A DNA stretch of 64,000 nt. Origin: Phormidesmis priestleyi Ana. GTDB taxonomy: Bacteria > Cyanobacteriota > Cyanobacteriia > Phormidesmidales > Phormidesmidaceae. Below are positions 1 through 9,195 of this stretch, in pieces (the stretch's first letter is position 1; every line of letters starts with the position of its first letter). Where the stretch lies: contig LJZR01000010.1 in the NCBI GenBank assembly GCA_001314865.1, forward strand, positions 99,373-163,372, in the 5' to 3' direction. The position numbers and the translations under genes are program-made. Below the pieces are notes generated by a model. That model was not told where the DNA came from, did not search any database, and saw only the letters and a program-made list of their open reading frames with translations.

Positions 1-145
1 TACCGCTTGGGTAGAGGACGGCACCATTATGGGCGTTCGTCACCGCGACTATCCGCATATTCAGGGCGTGCAGTTTCATCCAGAGAGTGTCCTGACCCAG
101 TCGGGCAAAGCACTCCTAAAGAATTTTTTGACGACCCTCGGCTAG
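1..145 (+). CDS. trpG: Anthranilate/aminodeoxychorismate synthase glutaminase subunit (3' end)
   Basis: Only the last 47 codons lie in the window; the reading frame enters at base 2 and stops at 143-145. The protein end contains [11 protein letters not shown], the His and Glu of the Cys-His-Glu triad of class I glutamine amidotransferases, followed by the LLKNFL terminus typical of TrpG/PabA. The subunit releases ammonia from glutamine for anthranilate or aminodeoxychorismate synthesis. TrpG and PabA cannot be separated from this fragment. Confidence 0.85.
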   Translation, partial: TAWVEDGTIMGVRHRDYPHIQGVQFHPESVLTQSGKALLKNFLTTLG

Positions 146-169
146 CTGCCGTCTCTGTCCCCTATGTGG

Positions 170-216
170 CCATCCACTATCTATCTAGCCATCACTATCT
201 ATCCATCACTATCTAT
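170..216. repeat. Short tandem repeat, 14-bp unit
   Basis: CCATCACTATCTAT occurs twice head to tail (189-202 and 203-216), after an imperfect copy at 170-184. It fills the spacer between trpG and the next gene. Confidence 0.8.
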
Positions 217-308
217 TCATGGTGACAAACTGTCCTACCTCAGCTGTGCTGAATGTCACACCATACGGCAGGATAGATAGCAATGTGGAAAAGTGACTTA
301 TAAACATC

Positions 309-1076
309 ATGAAACGGCGACAACTGCTGCAATATGCAAGTGCGAGCTTTATCGGAACCTTGGGACTCGGCTTAGTTTCTAGCTATCAAACCCTTCAGGC
401 CCAGAGTGGATCTTTAACCATTACGTCGTTGGGTCATACCGCTTTTTTATTCACCGGGGGCGGACAGCGCATATTAGTCAATCCGTTTAAGGCAGCCGGT
501 TGCACAGCGGGCTACGCAGAACCAACAGCCAGCGCCGACCTCATCCTGCTCAGCAGCCGCCTGTTTGACGAAGGCTTTTTAACCAATCAATACGCCAACA
601 CTCAGGTTCTTGAAAATCCAGGTGACTATACAATCAATGGACTCACCGTCCGAGGGGTGAGCATGCCGCATGATCGGCTAGGCGGGCGTCGATTTGGCAC
701 TAACAATGCCTGGGTCTGGAGCCAAGCGGGCGTTAAGGTTGTCCACCTAGGCGGTGCAGCAGCCCCCCTTTCACTAGAGCACAAAATTCTATTGGGCCGC
801 CCTGACATCTTACTGGTTCCAGTGGGTGGAGGCCCAAAAGCCTACACGCCCGAAGAAGCCGCTGAGGCCATCAGAGAGCTGACGCCCAAGGTGGTGATTC
901 CAACGCATTACCGCACTGAAGCAGCAGATGCTAACTGCGATTTAGTTGGGGTAGGCGATTTTATTTCCCTAATGTCGGGAACACCAGTCACTCAGGGGGA
1001 TAACACACTCAGCATCAGCGCAGATAGTCTCCCAAGTAGCGGGATGCGGATTGAAGTTTTAGGCTATGCTTTCTAA
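309..1076 (+). CDS. Exported MBL-fold protein with degenerate metal site
   Basis: A 255-residue protein of the metallo-beta-lactamase fold (UlaG-like branch). The N-terminus starts KRRQLLQ, followed by a hydrophobic stretch ending near QAQ at about residue 32. This suggests a twin-arginine or Sec signal and a periplasmic or thylakoid-lumen location. The fold start (SLGHTAFLF, ILVNPF) and later His-bearing loops (SMPHD, IPTHYRT) are present. Where the family has the zinc motif HxHxDH after DLILL, this protein reads SSRLFDE (residues 82-88), so most metal ligands are gone. It may be non-hydrolytic. pepP follows 36 bp downstream on the same strand. Substrate unknown. Confidence 0.75.
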   Translation: MKRRQLLQYASASFIGTLGLGLVSSYQTLQAQSGSLTITSLGHTAFLFTGGGQRILVNPFKAAGCTAGYAEPTASADLILLSSRLFDEGFLTNQYANTQVLENPGDYTINGLTVRGVSMPHDRLGGRRFGTNNAWVWSQAGVKVVHLGGAAAPLSLEHKILLGRPDILLVPVGGGPKAYTPEEAAEAIRELTPKVVIPTHYRTEAADANCDLVGVGDFISLMSGTPVTQGDNTLSISADSLPSSGMRIEVLGYAF

Positions 1077-1112
1077 AGTTCAGGCCCATTCACACAGCTG
1101 TTAGCAACACAT

Positions 1113-2429
1113 ATGCAGAGCGAGTATCGTCAACGTCGGCAAGCTGTGCTAGAGGCTATTGGAGGAGGCACGGCGATTTTTTGCAGTGCGCCAACAGCTG
1201 TCATGCACAACGATGTGGATCATTTATTTCGGCAAGATAGCGACTTTTTCTACCTAACGGGATTTAATGAACCCAATGCGGTAGCCGTGCTCTCGCCCTG
1301 GCATGACGAGCATCAGTTTGTGCTGTTTGTGCGGCCTAAGGACTTTGATAAGGAAACCTGGAGCGGTACTCGAACAGGTATTGAGGCTGCCAAAGAACGC
1401 TATGGAGCGGATGAAGCTTACTCGATTAATGATCTGGGCAAAAAGCTAACCCAGTATGTTGAAAAGGCGGATCGACTGTATTATCACTTTGGCCACAACA
1501 GTGAGTTTAATGGGCGAATCATTCGGCTGTGGCAGCAACTGCTAGCCAAAATGACGAAACAAGGAACAGGCCCAGTCGCGATTGAAGATTCTAAGCTGCT
1601 GATGCAGCAGTTTCGGCGGGTGAAGAGTCCTTTCGAGCTAGAGAAGATTAGACGGGCGATCGCCATCAGTGTAGAAGCTCATAACGTCGCTCGCGAAATG
1701 GCGCAGCCTGGCGTTTACGAATACGAAATTCAGGCGGCGATAGAAAATGTGTTTCGCCGATCAGGGGCAATGGGACCAGCCTATCCTTCGATTGTGGCCA
1801 CTGGAGAAAACGCCTGCATTTTGCATTACGTAGAAAATAACCAGCAACTGGCAGAAGGCGATTTGCTGTTGATTGATGCGGGCTGTGCTTACGACTACTA
1901 CAACGCAGATATCACCCGGACATTACCAGTTGGCAACCGCTTGTCCGAAGAGCAGAAAATTTTGTACGACTTGGTACTGCAAGCTCAGCTAGCGGCCATT
2001 GAGCAAGTGCAACCAGGCAAGCCATTCAACGCCTTTCACGATGCGGCCACACGCACTATCACCGCAGGATTAGTTGAGCTAGGGCTGTTAGTGGGCGAAG
2101 TAGATCAATTGATTGAAGAAAAGAAGCACAAAGCCTTTTTCATGCACGGCACAGGGCATTTTCTAGGGTTAGACGTGCATGACACAGGCATTTTGCGAAA
2201 CATGGACAAAAGTTGGAAGCCTTTTGCGCCCAATAACATTGTCACAGTCGAGCCTGGAATTTATATTTCGCCACGCTATAAGCCAGCAGAAGGGCAACCA
2301 GCAGTTGAAGACCGCTGGAAAGGTATTGGTATTCGAATAGAAGACGACGTGCTGGTAACCGAGACCAGCAACGAAGTATTAACCTCAGCAGTCCCTAAAA
2401 CGTTGAATTTACCTGTATTAGTGCATTAG
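1113..2429 (+). CDS. pepP: Xaa-Pro aminopeptidase (aminopeptidase P)
   Basis: A 438-residue M24B metallopeptidase that removes an N-terminal residue before proline. The N-terminal creatinase-like domain (about 1-170) includes the DSDFFYLTGF motif. The C-terminal pita-bread domain carries five dinuclear-metal ligands: D255, D266, H349 (GTGHFLGLDVHD), E380 (VEPGIYI) and E410 (GIRIEDD). The spacing of the first three matches the E. coli enzyme. Length is normal for the family. It probably shares transcription with the preceding MBL-fold gene. Confidence 0.95.
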   Translation: MQSEYRQRRQAVLEAIGGGTAIFCSAPTAVMHNDVDHLFRQDSDFFYLTGFNEPNAVAVLSPWHDEHQFVLFVRPKDFDKETWSGTRTGIEAAKERYGADEAYSINDLGKKLTQYVEKADRLYYHFGHNSEFNGRIIRLWQQLLAKMTKQGTGPVAIEDSKLLMQQFRRVKSPFELEKIRRAIAISVEAHNVAREMAQPGVYEYEIQAAIENVFRRSGAMGPAYPSIVATGENACILHYVENNQQLAEGDLLLIDAGCAYDYYNADITRTLPVGNRLSEEQKILYDLVLQAQLAAIEQVQPGKPFNAFHDAATRTITAGLVELGLLVGEVDQLIEEKKHKAFFMHGTGHFLGLDVHDTGILRNMDKSWKPFAPNNIVTVEPGIYISPRYKPAEGQPAVEDRWKGIGIRIEDDVLVTETSNEVLTSAVPKTLNLPVLVH

Positions 2430-2916
2430 TCAATGTGTCCTGACATACGGGACAGATTGAGGCTATACACATCACGCCCATACAGACAACGACTATTAGA
2501 AACTCAGTCATGCTACGGGAATGAAGTTTGAAGATCGCAACAACTTTGCGAATAGTTGTTTGCGGCTTTTGAACAAAACAGTAGGATGCACCAGAGACTA
2601 TATATAAGCTGAAATTGTTATGTAATTCCAGTTAGCGGGCAGCCTAATAGCCGAACAATAAAAAGGTGTATCAAAAGCTCGCTTGTTTATAGCGTCTTAT
2701 ACCCAATGAGTCAGTTTTTGAAGAATTCAGTCAAAATGTTGCGAGCAGCCTCGGACAAACGATTCGTTCATTCAATTAACTCTAACTAACTCCATTTGTG
2801 GGACACACTTCTATATTTACAAAGTGCTGATAAACCCTCACAGTGTTTAAGTATTTAACGGCGTGAAAGAGAATGAACATATCCAGCTCGTGCATTCGGT
2901 ATTGAGGAAACCCATT
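2430..2916. other. Intergenic region, 487 bp
   Basis: Spacer between pepP and the amidase gene. It holds a terminator-like hairpin near 2536. No tRNA-like fold or convincing small gene was seen. The promoter of the amidase gene should lie here, but no clear -35/-10 pair stands out. Confidence 0.6.
2536..2570 (+). terminator. Probable rho-independent terminator after pepP
   Basis: CGCAACAACT (2536-2545) pairs with AGTTGTTTGCG (2554-2564) with one bulged base and an 8-nt loop. GCTTTT follows. It sits about 107 bp after the pepP stop. Confidence 0.55.
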
Positions 2917-4452
2917 GTGAGATTGAATCGTCTACTGCCCGGTCTGGCTTTATCAGGAGCGCTATTGATGGCGCTCCCTGTGGAAGCAGCTAGGCTAGAG
3001 TTCTGGCGGTTTGATACCGAAAAGAACCAGCTGATTTTTACCACAGACGATAATATTCAGCCGACTGCGCAACTGCTCTCAAACCCAACGCGGCTGGTGA
3101 TTGATATGCCAGGGACAACCCTGTCTAGCCCTGAGTCGCTTTCATACGATGGCGCTATCAAAGCAGTGCGTCTAGGTGCGTTAGATGCTGAAACCACTCG
3201 TCTTGTGGTGGAATACCATGCTGGTTATACCATTGACCCTAATCAGGTACAGGTTAGGGGGGAAAGTTCTAGGCAATGGACAGTGCAGCTGCCTGAAGCG
3301 ACAGAGATAGTGGCCTCAAGAGTGGCTCAATTACAAAATAGTAGACTGGGGACTAGCGAGCCAGAAAATTCGGGCGTCGGCGAGAATGAACAGGCAAACG
3401 CCCCAGCTAACGCGCAGGATAGAAATCGAGTGAGCAATCGTCCTGTACAAGGTGCGCGTACTCGTATCCAGGGCGTCACGGCTACCGCTGATGGATTCTT
3501 TATTCGGACGTTGGGAGATCAGGCCAATATAGAGGTCTTACGCGAAGAAAAGAATGGTCAACGCACTATTACCCTGGCAATTGACCAAGCGGCAGTAGCA
3601 CTAGGCGTAACTAGCGCTAGGCTACCGCTCAATCGCTACAGTATTGAAGGCTGGCAAGTAGATCAGGTCTCGGCGAATCCGGCTAGAGCCGAGATTACGT
3701 TGGTATTAGGAGAAGAGAGTCCTGATTGGGATATTGCGGTCAATGATGGCGGTATTGTGGTGTTGCCTAAGGATGTTTCTATTAGCAGCATTCCGGATGT
3801 AGGTGGCAACGCCGCTAGAGAGGCTTCGGCCAGGGTTGTTAGCGAGGCTCGTCAGCCAGCGGCAAACCGTCAGGAGACTGCGGGTGAGCTACCCAGGTTA
3901 CCCAACGGGCGCTTTACGGTAGTCATCGATCCTGGTCATGGTGGGCGTGATCCGGGCGCCGTTGGCATCAACGGGCTTCAGGAAAAGCAGGTGGTCAATG
4001 ATATTGCACCTCGGGTGGCCGCTATTTTGCGCCAGCAGGGCGCCAATGTGGTGATGACGCGCGATAGCGATATTGAAGTTGATCTACAGCCTCGCGTCCA
4101 AACTGCTGAAAGAGTGAATGCTTCAATCTTTGTGAGCATTCATGCCAACGCGATTAGCATGAGCCGCCCGGATGTCAACGGGTTAGAAACCTTTTACGCC
4201 TCAGATGCTGGACGACGGCTAGCGGATACGGTACATGCCACGGTGCTCAGAGCGATGAGAATGCGCGATCGCCGTGTGCGAGCCGCGAGGTTCTACGTTA
4301 TTCGCCAAACCTCAATGCCTGCTATTTTGATCGAGACAGGCTTTGTTACGGGTGCAGAAGATGCCCCCAACCTCGCAAATCCTGATTGGAGAGAGCAGAT
4401 GGCCGAGGCGATCGCCGAAGGAATTTTGTTGCATTTGCAGCGAGGTTTGTAA
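2917..4452 (+). CDS. amiC: N-acetylmuramoyl-L-alanine amidase with AMIN domain
   Basis: Cleaves the lactyl-amide bond between MurNAc and the stem peptide; needed for septal wall splitting and cell communication in cyanobacteria. I choose GTG 2917: a GAGGAAA ribosome site lies just upstream, and the product then opens with a signal peptide (RLNRLLPGLALSGALL to VEA). An upstream GTG at 2863 would add 18 residues. After the signal comes an AMIN domain (LEFWRFD onward), a Ser/Asn/Gln-rich linker, and a C-terminal Amidase_3 domain. Zinc-site motifs are VIDPGHGG (His about 341), GLQEKQ, SIHANA and ILIETGF. About 511 residues. Confidence 0.93.
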   Translation: MRLNRLLPGLALSGALLMALPVEAARLEFWRFDTEKNQLIFTTDDNIQPTAQLLSNPTRLVIDMPGTTLSSPESLSYDGAIKAVRLGALDAETTRLVVEYHAGYTIDPNQVQVRGESSRQWTVQLPEATEIVASRVAQLQNSRLGTSEPENSGVGENEQANAPANAQDRNRVSNRPVQGARTRIQGVTATADGFFIRTLGDQANIEVLREEKNGQRTITLAIDQAAVALGVTSARLPLNRYSIEGWQVDQVSANPARAEITLVLGEESPDWDIAVNDGGIVVLPKDVSISSIPDVGGNAAREASARVVSEARQPAANRQETAGELPRLPNGRFTVVIDPGHGGRDPGAVGINGLQEKQVVNDIAPRVAAILRQQGANVVMTRDSDIEVDLQPRVQTAERVNASIFVSIHANAISMSRPDVNGLETFYASDAGRRLADTVHATVLRAMRMRDRRVRAARFYVIRQTSMPAILIETGFVTGAEDAPNLANPDWREQMAEAIAEGILLHLQRGL

Positions 4453-4474
4453 TCTAATTCGTTTAGCCCTCGCC

Positions 4475-4509
4475 CTACTTCTCGCAGGCGACTACTTTCT
4501 CGCAGGCAA
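4475..4509. repeat. 17/18-bp direct repeat
   Basis: Two near-identical copies of CTACTTCTCGCAGGCGA, differing by one extra T and one base, sit directly after the amidase gene. Confidence 0.7.
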
Positions 4510-4521
4510 CCACTTTACAGA

Positions 4522-5625
4522 CTATTTTTTCTCAGGATGCTGAACAGCTTCACAAGAAACACCTAGCTTGCCGAGATAGCGGATCATTTGATTGAGTCGG
4601 CCTGCATCTCTTTGGTTGAAATGAAGGGCAATTCGGGGCAACCGCTCAGATTCATCGCCAAGCTCAACCTCAAACGCGGACACTTCTCGAATGGTGCCTT
4701 CACTCAAAAGGTCGGAAAACTCGGCGTTGAGACGATCAATCCCGCCCGCACACAGCGGTGCTTTTAAGCGAATAACCAGCTGCCCTCGCACATAGCGGCT
4801 AGAATGGTACATCCGATAAAAGTTGGCAATATATTCCAACGCATCGTCGAGGCTGTCGGTAAGGTGATAAAGGCTCGTATCGTCAGGACTAATTAAACCT
4901 TGGTCTAATATGCGGTTACGCACATAGTAGTCCCAGCTCTTCCAATAGTTGCCACCGGGTCTATCAATCAGAACTAGGGGCAGCGGATCTGCTTTGCCGG
5001 TTTGAATCAACGTGAGTGCTTCAAAGGCTTCGTCTTGGGTGCCAAACCCACCGGGGAATAGCGCGATCGCATCGCTTTCCTTCAGGAAAAACAGCTTTCG
5101 CGTAAAAAAGTACTTAAAATCCAGCAGCTTGGGATCGCCCGTAATGGTGGCATTCGCGCCCTGCTCAAACGGCAGCTGAATATTGAGACCAAAGGAATTG
5201 TCGCGACCTGCGCCTTCGTTTCCGGCCTGCATGATGCCGCCGCCTGCACCGGTCATCACCATGAAGCCCTGTTTGACCACCCGACGAGCAAACTCGGCAG
5301 CCATCTGATACTCCGGGCGATCGCTGGGCGTACGAGCCGAGCCAAAAATCGTAATCTTACGAGTATGACGGTAGGGATAAAAAGACTTAAAGCCTTCCTC
5401 CATATCCAATAGCGAGTGGCTCAAAATTTTCCAATCTAGGCGTTTGGCTTCCTGCCCTGACATCCTTACAAATGTCTCCAAAATTTGTGCCATAAGCTCT
5501 CCATGCTCCATGCTCGGCAGCTGATGTAAAAGCTGCATCAGGCGCTCACGTAGCTGCGCATCTAGCGGCGAACCCGAAACCTGGCTTGAGCTTTGACGGG
5601 AACCGTCAAAAGGAGAAGCATTCAT
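4522..5625 (-). CDS. LOG-family (lysine decarboxylase-like) protein
   Basis: A Rossmann-like protein of the LOG / TIGR00730 superfamily. The central domain has GAGGGIMQAGNEGAG (nucleotide-binding loop) and PGGFGTQDEAFE, the PGGxGTxxE signature. In plant and bacterial LOG enzymes these bind a nucleoside monophosphate and remove ribose phosphate. This protein is longer (about 367 residues), with an N-terminal helical extension (about 90 residues) and a C-terminal extension (about 90 residues), so it is a distinct subfamily. The start is ATG 5625; a GTG at 5634 is the alternative. Convergent with the amidase gene. Confidence 0.75.
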   Translation of the reverse strand: MNASPFDGSRQSSSQVSGSPLDAQLRERLMQLLHQLPSMEHGELMAQILETFVRMSGQEAKRLDWKILSHSLLDMEEGFKSFYPYRHTRKITIFGSARTPSDRPEYQMAAEFARRVVKQGFMVMTGAGGGIMQAGNEGAGRDNSFGLNIQLPFEQGANATITGDPKLLDFKYFFTRKLFFLKESDAIALFPGGFGTQDEAFEALTLIQTGKADPLPLVLIDRPGGNYWKSWDYYVRNRILDQGLISPDDTSLYHLTDSLDDALEYIANFYRMYHSSRYVRGQLVIRLKAPLCAGGIDRLNAEFSDLLSEGTIREVSAFEVELGDESERLPRIALHFNQRDAGRLNQMIRYLGKLGVSCEAVQHPEKK

Positions 5626-5850
5626 AACCTGCACAAATAAAAGGAATCAAACTTTACTAACGGGCATATTTTAATCTGGCGGTGCCCCACTCCACATCTT
5701 TCCTGCAAATCTTGGCCGCATCAGCACATTGAAGGCGCATTATATCGGCACTACATGTTGTTCACTTGTTTACAAAACTATAAATGTGATCTAAAAGCGC
5801 AATCGAAAAACGCAACCCAATCTAGCGCAGGTCGCCAAGATGAGCCGACT

Positions 5851-5887
5851 GAAAAAGGCTCTCGCAAGTGATGCCAGAGCCTTTTTC
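5851..5887. terminator. Strong bidirectional rho-independent terminator
   Basis: GAAAAAGGCTCT (5851-5862) and AGAGCCTTTTTC (5876-5887) form a perfect 12-bp stem with a 13-nt loop. A- and T-runs on either side make it usable on both strands. It could end trxA transcripts (minus) or an unannotated plus-strand RNA. Confidence 0.85.
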
Positions 5888-5899
5888 GAAATATGTCTC

Positions 5900-5941
5900 A
5901 GTATGTTTTAGTTAGTATGTCTTGCTTAGTATGCCTTGAGG
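5900..5941. repeat. 14-bp tandem repeat, three degenerate copies
   Basis: Units beginning AGTATG at 5900, 5914 and 5928 (AGTATGTTTTAGTT and variants), directly beside the terminator hairpin. Confidence 0.7.
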
Positions 5942-6092
5942 ATATATCAACCATGTCCTAAGACATGAAGCATCAGCGTTTTAAGACCTTAACGCTGTGT
6001 TCCAGTTTCTAGATGCAAGCGTCGTACAAAAGTCACGTAAACATACGATACATTAACGATTTGCATAAAATGAACGCTTTGCAGATAAACCT

Positions 6093-6413
6093 TTACAGGT
6101 ACTTCTCTAGGGTGTTGGCTAGCGTTGTTTTAGGAACCGCGCCGACCACCATGTCCACTCGCTGACCACCCTTGAAAATCATTAGGGTAGGAATGCTGCG
6201 AATGCCGTATTGACTCGCAACACTAGGGTTTTCATCAGTATTGACCTTAACGACTTTAACCTGGCCATCGTACTGTTCAGAAATTTCGTCTACAACGGGG
6301 GCAACCATTCGGCATGGGCCACACCAAGGGGCCCAAAAATCTACCAATACTGGCATTTCGTTGTCCAAAACTTCTTGCTTAAATGTCGAATCGGTAACCT
6401 GTGCGGCTGACAT
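6093..6413 (-). CDS. trxA: Thioredoxin
   Basis: A 106-residue classical thioredoxin, the reducing partner for light- and redox-regulated enzymes in the cytosol. The active site is WCGPC with C31 and C34, preceded by VLVDFWAP. The cis-proline region [11 protein letters not shown] is present. Length and lack of a signal peptide fit m-type (TrxA) cyanobacterial thioredoxins. Divergent from the carbonic anhydrase gene, with 158 bp between the start codons. Confidence 0.96.
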   Translation of the reverse strand: MSAAQVTDSTFKQEVLDNEMPVLVDFWAPWCGPCRMVAPVVDEISEQYDGQVKVVKVNTDENPSVASQYGIRSIPTLMIFKGGQRVDMVVGAVPKTTLANTLEKYL

Positions 6414-6571
6414 CCTTTAAAACCCTTGTCACTCATGTGTATCGATCTTACCATAGTCAATCGCTGCACCCAATCACGAGCATCTACAGATTTTTTACTG
6501 ACTGTGACATTCTCCGCGCTCATGACTGCCGAACATGAGAGGATAAAACTAAGCAATATTCGGTCAAGACC

Positions 6572-7324
6572 ATGAAAGAGTTGATTCAGGGGCTCCGCGA
6601 GTTTCAGAGCAACTATGTGCCTCAAAATAAGAAACTGCTCCAGGAGCTTGCGCGAGGACAACACCCTCGCGTCCTTTTTATTACCTGCTCCGACTCCCGA
6701 GTGCAGCCTGAGCTGATCACGCAGTCAGACCTAGGCGATCTGTTTGTGATTCGCAATGCGGGCAACATTATTCCGCCCTATGGCGCAACGAATGGTGGCG
6801 AAGGGGCCACGATTGAATACGCCATCAAGTCTTTAGATATTCAGCACATTATTATTTGCGGCCATACGACCTGCGGTGCCATGAAGGGACTGCTACAGGT
6901 AGGCGAGCTAGAACAAAAGATGCCGCTGGTGTACAACTGGCTCAAACATACCGAAGCTACGCGTGAGCTTGTTGAAGAAAACTACAGTCATTTGGGCAAA
7001 GAGGAAAAACTCTCTACGCTAGTGGCCGAAAATGTCCTCACACAAATTGAGAACCTAAGAACCTATCCTTCGGTGCGATCGCACCTACATAAGGGCGAAA
7101 TCGTCATCCACGGCTGGATCTACAACATTGAAGACGGTTCTGTACTCACCTACGACCGCGCCAACCATGCTTTTGTCTTGCCTTTTGGCGGCCCAGAAAA
7201 TTCAGTCGCCGTCAGCCCAAAACCTGACAATCAATTTAATGGCAGCCGTCAGGGTTCTTCTAGGATTTCTCCGGCACAGCGCGATCGCATCTACCAAGGC
7301 TCTCCCGCTTTCTACAACCGCTAG
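6572..7324 (+). CDS. ccaA: Beta-class carbonic anhydrase
   Basis: Interconverts CO2 and bicarbonate. The zinc ligands and catalytic dyad are in place: C39 and D41 with R43 in CSDSR, and H98 and C101 in GHTTCGA, the same positions as in Synechocystis CcaA. The core spans about 1-200. A Ser/Gln/Asn-rich tail (about 205-250) is shorter than the carboxysomal CcaA tail that contacts CcmM, so carboxysome targeting is likely but not shown. No carboxysome genes are near. It converges on pyruvate kinase. Confidence 0.9.
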   Translation: MKELIQGLREFQSNYVPQNKKLLQELARGQHPRVLFITCSDSRVQPELITQSDLGDLFVIRNAGNIIPPYGATNGGEGATIEYAIKSLDIQHIIICGHTTCGAMKGLLQVGELEQKMPLVYNWLKHTEATRELVEENYSHLGKEEKLSTLVAENVLTQIENLRTYPSVRSHLHKGEIVIHGWIYNIEDGSVLTYDRANHAFVLPFGGPENSVAVSPKPDNQFNGSRQGSSRISPAQRDRIYQGSPAFYNR

Positions 7325-7343
7325 AAAAGTGCCCCGTCTGTAG

Positions 7344-7378
7344 GCGTCCTTCTAGCCAGGTAATCGCTAGAAGGAACG
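7344..7378. terminator. Hairpin between convergent ccaA and pyk
   Basis: GTCCTTCTAGC (7346-7356) pairs with GCTAGAAGGA (7366-7375) and flanking bases with one bulge, loop of 9. There is no clear T-run, so this is a probable but atypical terminator. Confidence 0.5.
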
Positions 7379-7410
7379 TCTGAACGGCTAGACTAAATCA
7401 GATAACCGCA

Positions 7411-9195
7411 TCACACCAAGGCCATTTTTTGAGTACGTTTCGGCCCGCCCGAACACACCTCACCCCGACCCACATCCAGCGTGATGATGGTGCCATTGCG
7501 AATAATTTCAGTCGCCCTCTCAACACCCACAATCACAGGAATGCCCAAGCGCAGTCCTAACACCGCTGCGTGGCTGGTCATGCTGTCATCTTCGGTGATA
7601 ATACCGCCTGCTCGCCGAATCGCGTCGATATAGTCCGCACTAGTGCGCGGCACCACCAAAATCTCACCCGTGTGAAAGTCTTTAACGGCAGCCGTGTCAT
7701 GCGCGATTCTGGCGCGCCCGCTCACAGACCCTTCACCCACGCCTCGGCCATGACCCAGCACAGCCGTAACCACTTCTACCTTAATTAAGTCTGTAGAGCC
7801 CGAGACGCCCTGCTGCGTACCGGCAGTCATCACAACCAAATCGCCATCTCTGACCAACTCACTCTCTTGAGCGACATTCATCGCCGCCTGAAAAGTCTGC
7901 CGGGTTGAAGGCAAGTCAACCACCAACAGCGGATTAACGCCCCACACCAGCTGTAGCTGCCGGGAGACATCCACCAAAGGCGTCACGGCCAAAATAGGGG
8001 CTTTAGGTCGAAACTTAGAGACATTACGAGCCGTAGCCCCACTGCGGGTCATCGTCATAATGGCCGCTGCACCTAATTGCGCCGAAATTTGCCCCACTGC
8101 CTGAGAGATTGCATTCGGAATCGTGTGACTTTTACTAAACTCCTCGGTGACGCGCTTGAGCTGCTCTTTTTCGGTGCGCTTAGCAATTCGCGCCATGGTC
8201 GCCACCGCCTCTACCGGAAACTGGCCAACGGCCGTCTCATTCGAGAGCATCACTGCGTCTGTCCCGTCAAAGATAGCGTTAGCAACATCAGAGACTTCAG
8301 CCCTAGTCGGACGCGGACTGTCTACCATGCTGTCTAACATTTGGGTGGCCGTAATCACGGGAATACCCATACGATTAGCGGTTGCAATCAACCGCTTTTG
8401 TAGCACCGGCACATCCTCAGCAGGCAGTTCTACCCCCAAGTCGCCTCTAGCTACCATCACACCATCTGACAGCGACAAAATTGCTTCCATTTGCTCAATG
8501 GCTTCGTGCTTTTCAATCTTGACGATGACCGGCACACGACGGCTGGTCGCATTTTGAATCAGCTCTTTAATCTCTAAAACGTCTTGAGGATTGCGTACAA
8601 AACTCAGCGCCACCCAATCGACGTTTTGATTGAGACCAAACATCAAATCTTTGCGGTCTTTTTCTGTCAACGCCTTAATGGACAGATATACGCCTGGGAA
8701 GTTCACACCCTTGCTGTTGGAGAGCGTTCCACCGACGACAACTTCACAAATGAGGTTGCGCTGTGCCATCTCTTTCCCGACAACCTTCATTTCTACCTTG
8801 CCATCATCAAGCAAAATAGTGGCCCCTTCGGGCACTTCCTCAACCAGCGGCCCGTAGGTGACCGAGCTTTCAGTTTGAGTGCCGGGGATCTCACGGCTGG
8901 TGAGAATGAATCGATCGCCATTGGCAAGTTTTATAGGGCCATCTGCAAACTTACCCAGGCGAATCTTAGGCCCCTGCAAGTCCTGCAAGATGCCCACAGG
9001 CTGGTTAAGTTCAAAAGAAACTTGACGAATAAGCTTGATATTTTTCTGGTGGTTTTCTTGATCACCATGAGAAAAATTCAGTCGTAGTGTCGTTGCGCCT
9101 GCTTCAATCAGGGCTCGCAGCGTATCTGGATTTTCGGTAGCAGGACCAATGGTCGCAACAATTTTAGTGCGGCGCAGGGCGGGGCGCGTTCTCAT
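7411..9195 (-). CDS. pyk: Pyruvate kinase
   Basis: Converts phosphoenolpyruvate and ADP to pyruvate and ATP at the end of glycolysis. ATG 9195 gives 594 residues starting MRTRPALRRTKIVATIGPA; an upstream TTG at 9207 is also in frame. Visible motifs are LRLNFSHG, the signature around VIVKIEKHEAIEQ (catalytic Lys) and MVARGDLGVELP, and TATQMLDSM. After the C-terminal pyruvate-kinase domain there is a PEP-utilizer mobile domain (TEDDSMTSHAAVLG), the usual extended form in cyanobacteria and Bacillus. No partner genes nearby. Confidence 0.96.
   Translation of the reverse strand: MRTRPALRRTKIVATIGPATENPDTLRALIEAGATTLRLNFSHGDQENHQKNIKLIRQVSFELNQPVGILQDLQGPKIRLGKFADGPIKLANGDRFILTSREIPGTQTESSVTYGPLVEEVPEGATILLDDGKVEMKVVGKEMAQRNLICEVVVGGTLSNSKGVNFPGVYLSIKALTEKDRKDLMFGLNQNVDWVALSFVRNPQDVLEIKELIQNATSRRVPVIVKIEKHEAIEQMEAILSLSDGVMVARGDLGVELPAEDVPVLQKRLIATANRMGIPVITATQMLDSMVDSPRPTRAEVSDVANAIFDGTDAVMLSNETAVGQFPVEAVATMARIAKRTEKEQLKRVTEEFSKSHTIPNAISQAVGQISAQLGAAAIMTMTRSGATARNVSKFRPKAPILAVTPLVDVSRQLQLVWGVNPLLVVDLPSTRQTFQAAMNVAQESELVRDGDLVVMTAGTQQGVSGSTDLIKVEVVTAVLGHGRGVGEGSVSGRARIAHDTAAVKDFHTGEILVVPRTSADYIDAIRRAGGIITEDDSMTSHAAVLGLRLGIPVIVGVERATEIIRNGTIITLDVGRGEVCSGGPKRTQKMALV

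Larger units (their letters stand above)
5626..6092. other. Intergenic region, 467 bp, with strong hairpin
   Basis: Lies between trxA and the LOG gene, both on the minus strand. It contains a perfect 12-bp hairpin with A- and T-runs (5851-5887) and a three-copy 14-bp repeat (5900-5941). No convincing protein gene seen; a small RNA ending at the hairpin is possible. Confidence 0.6.
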
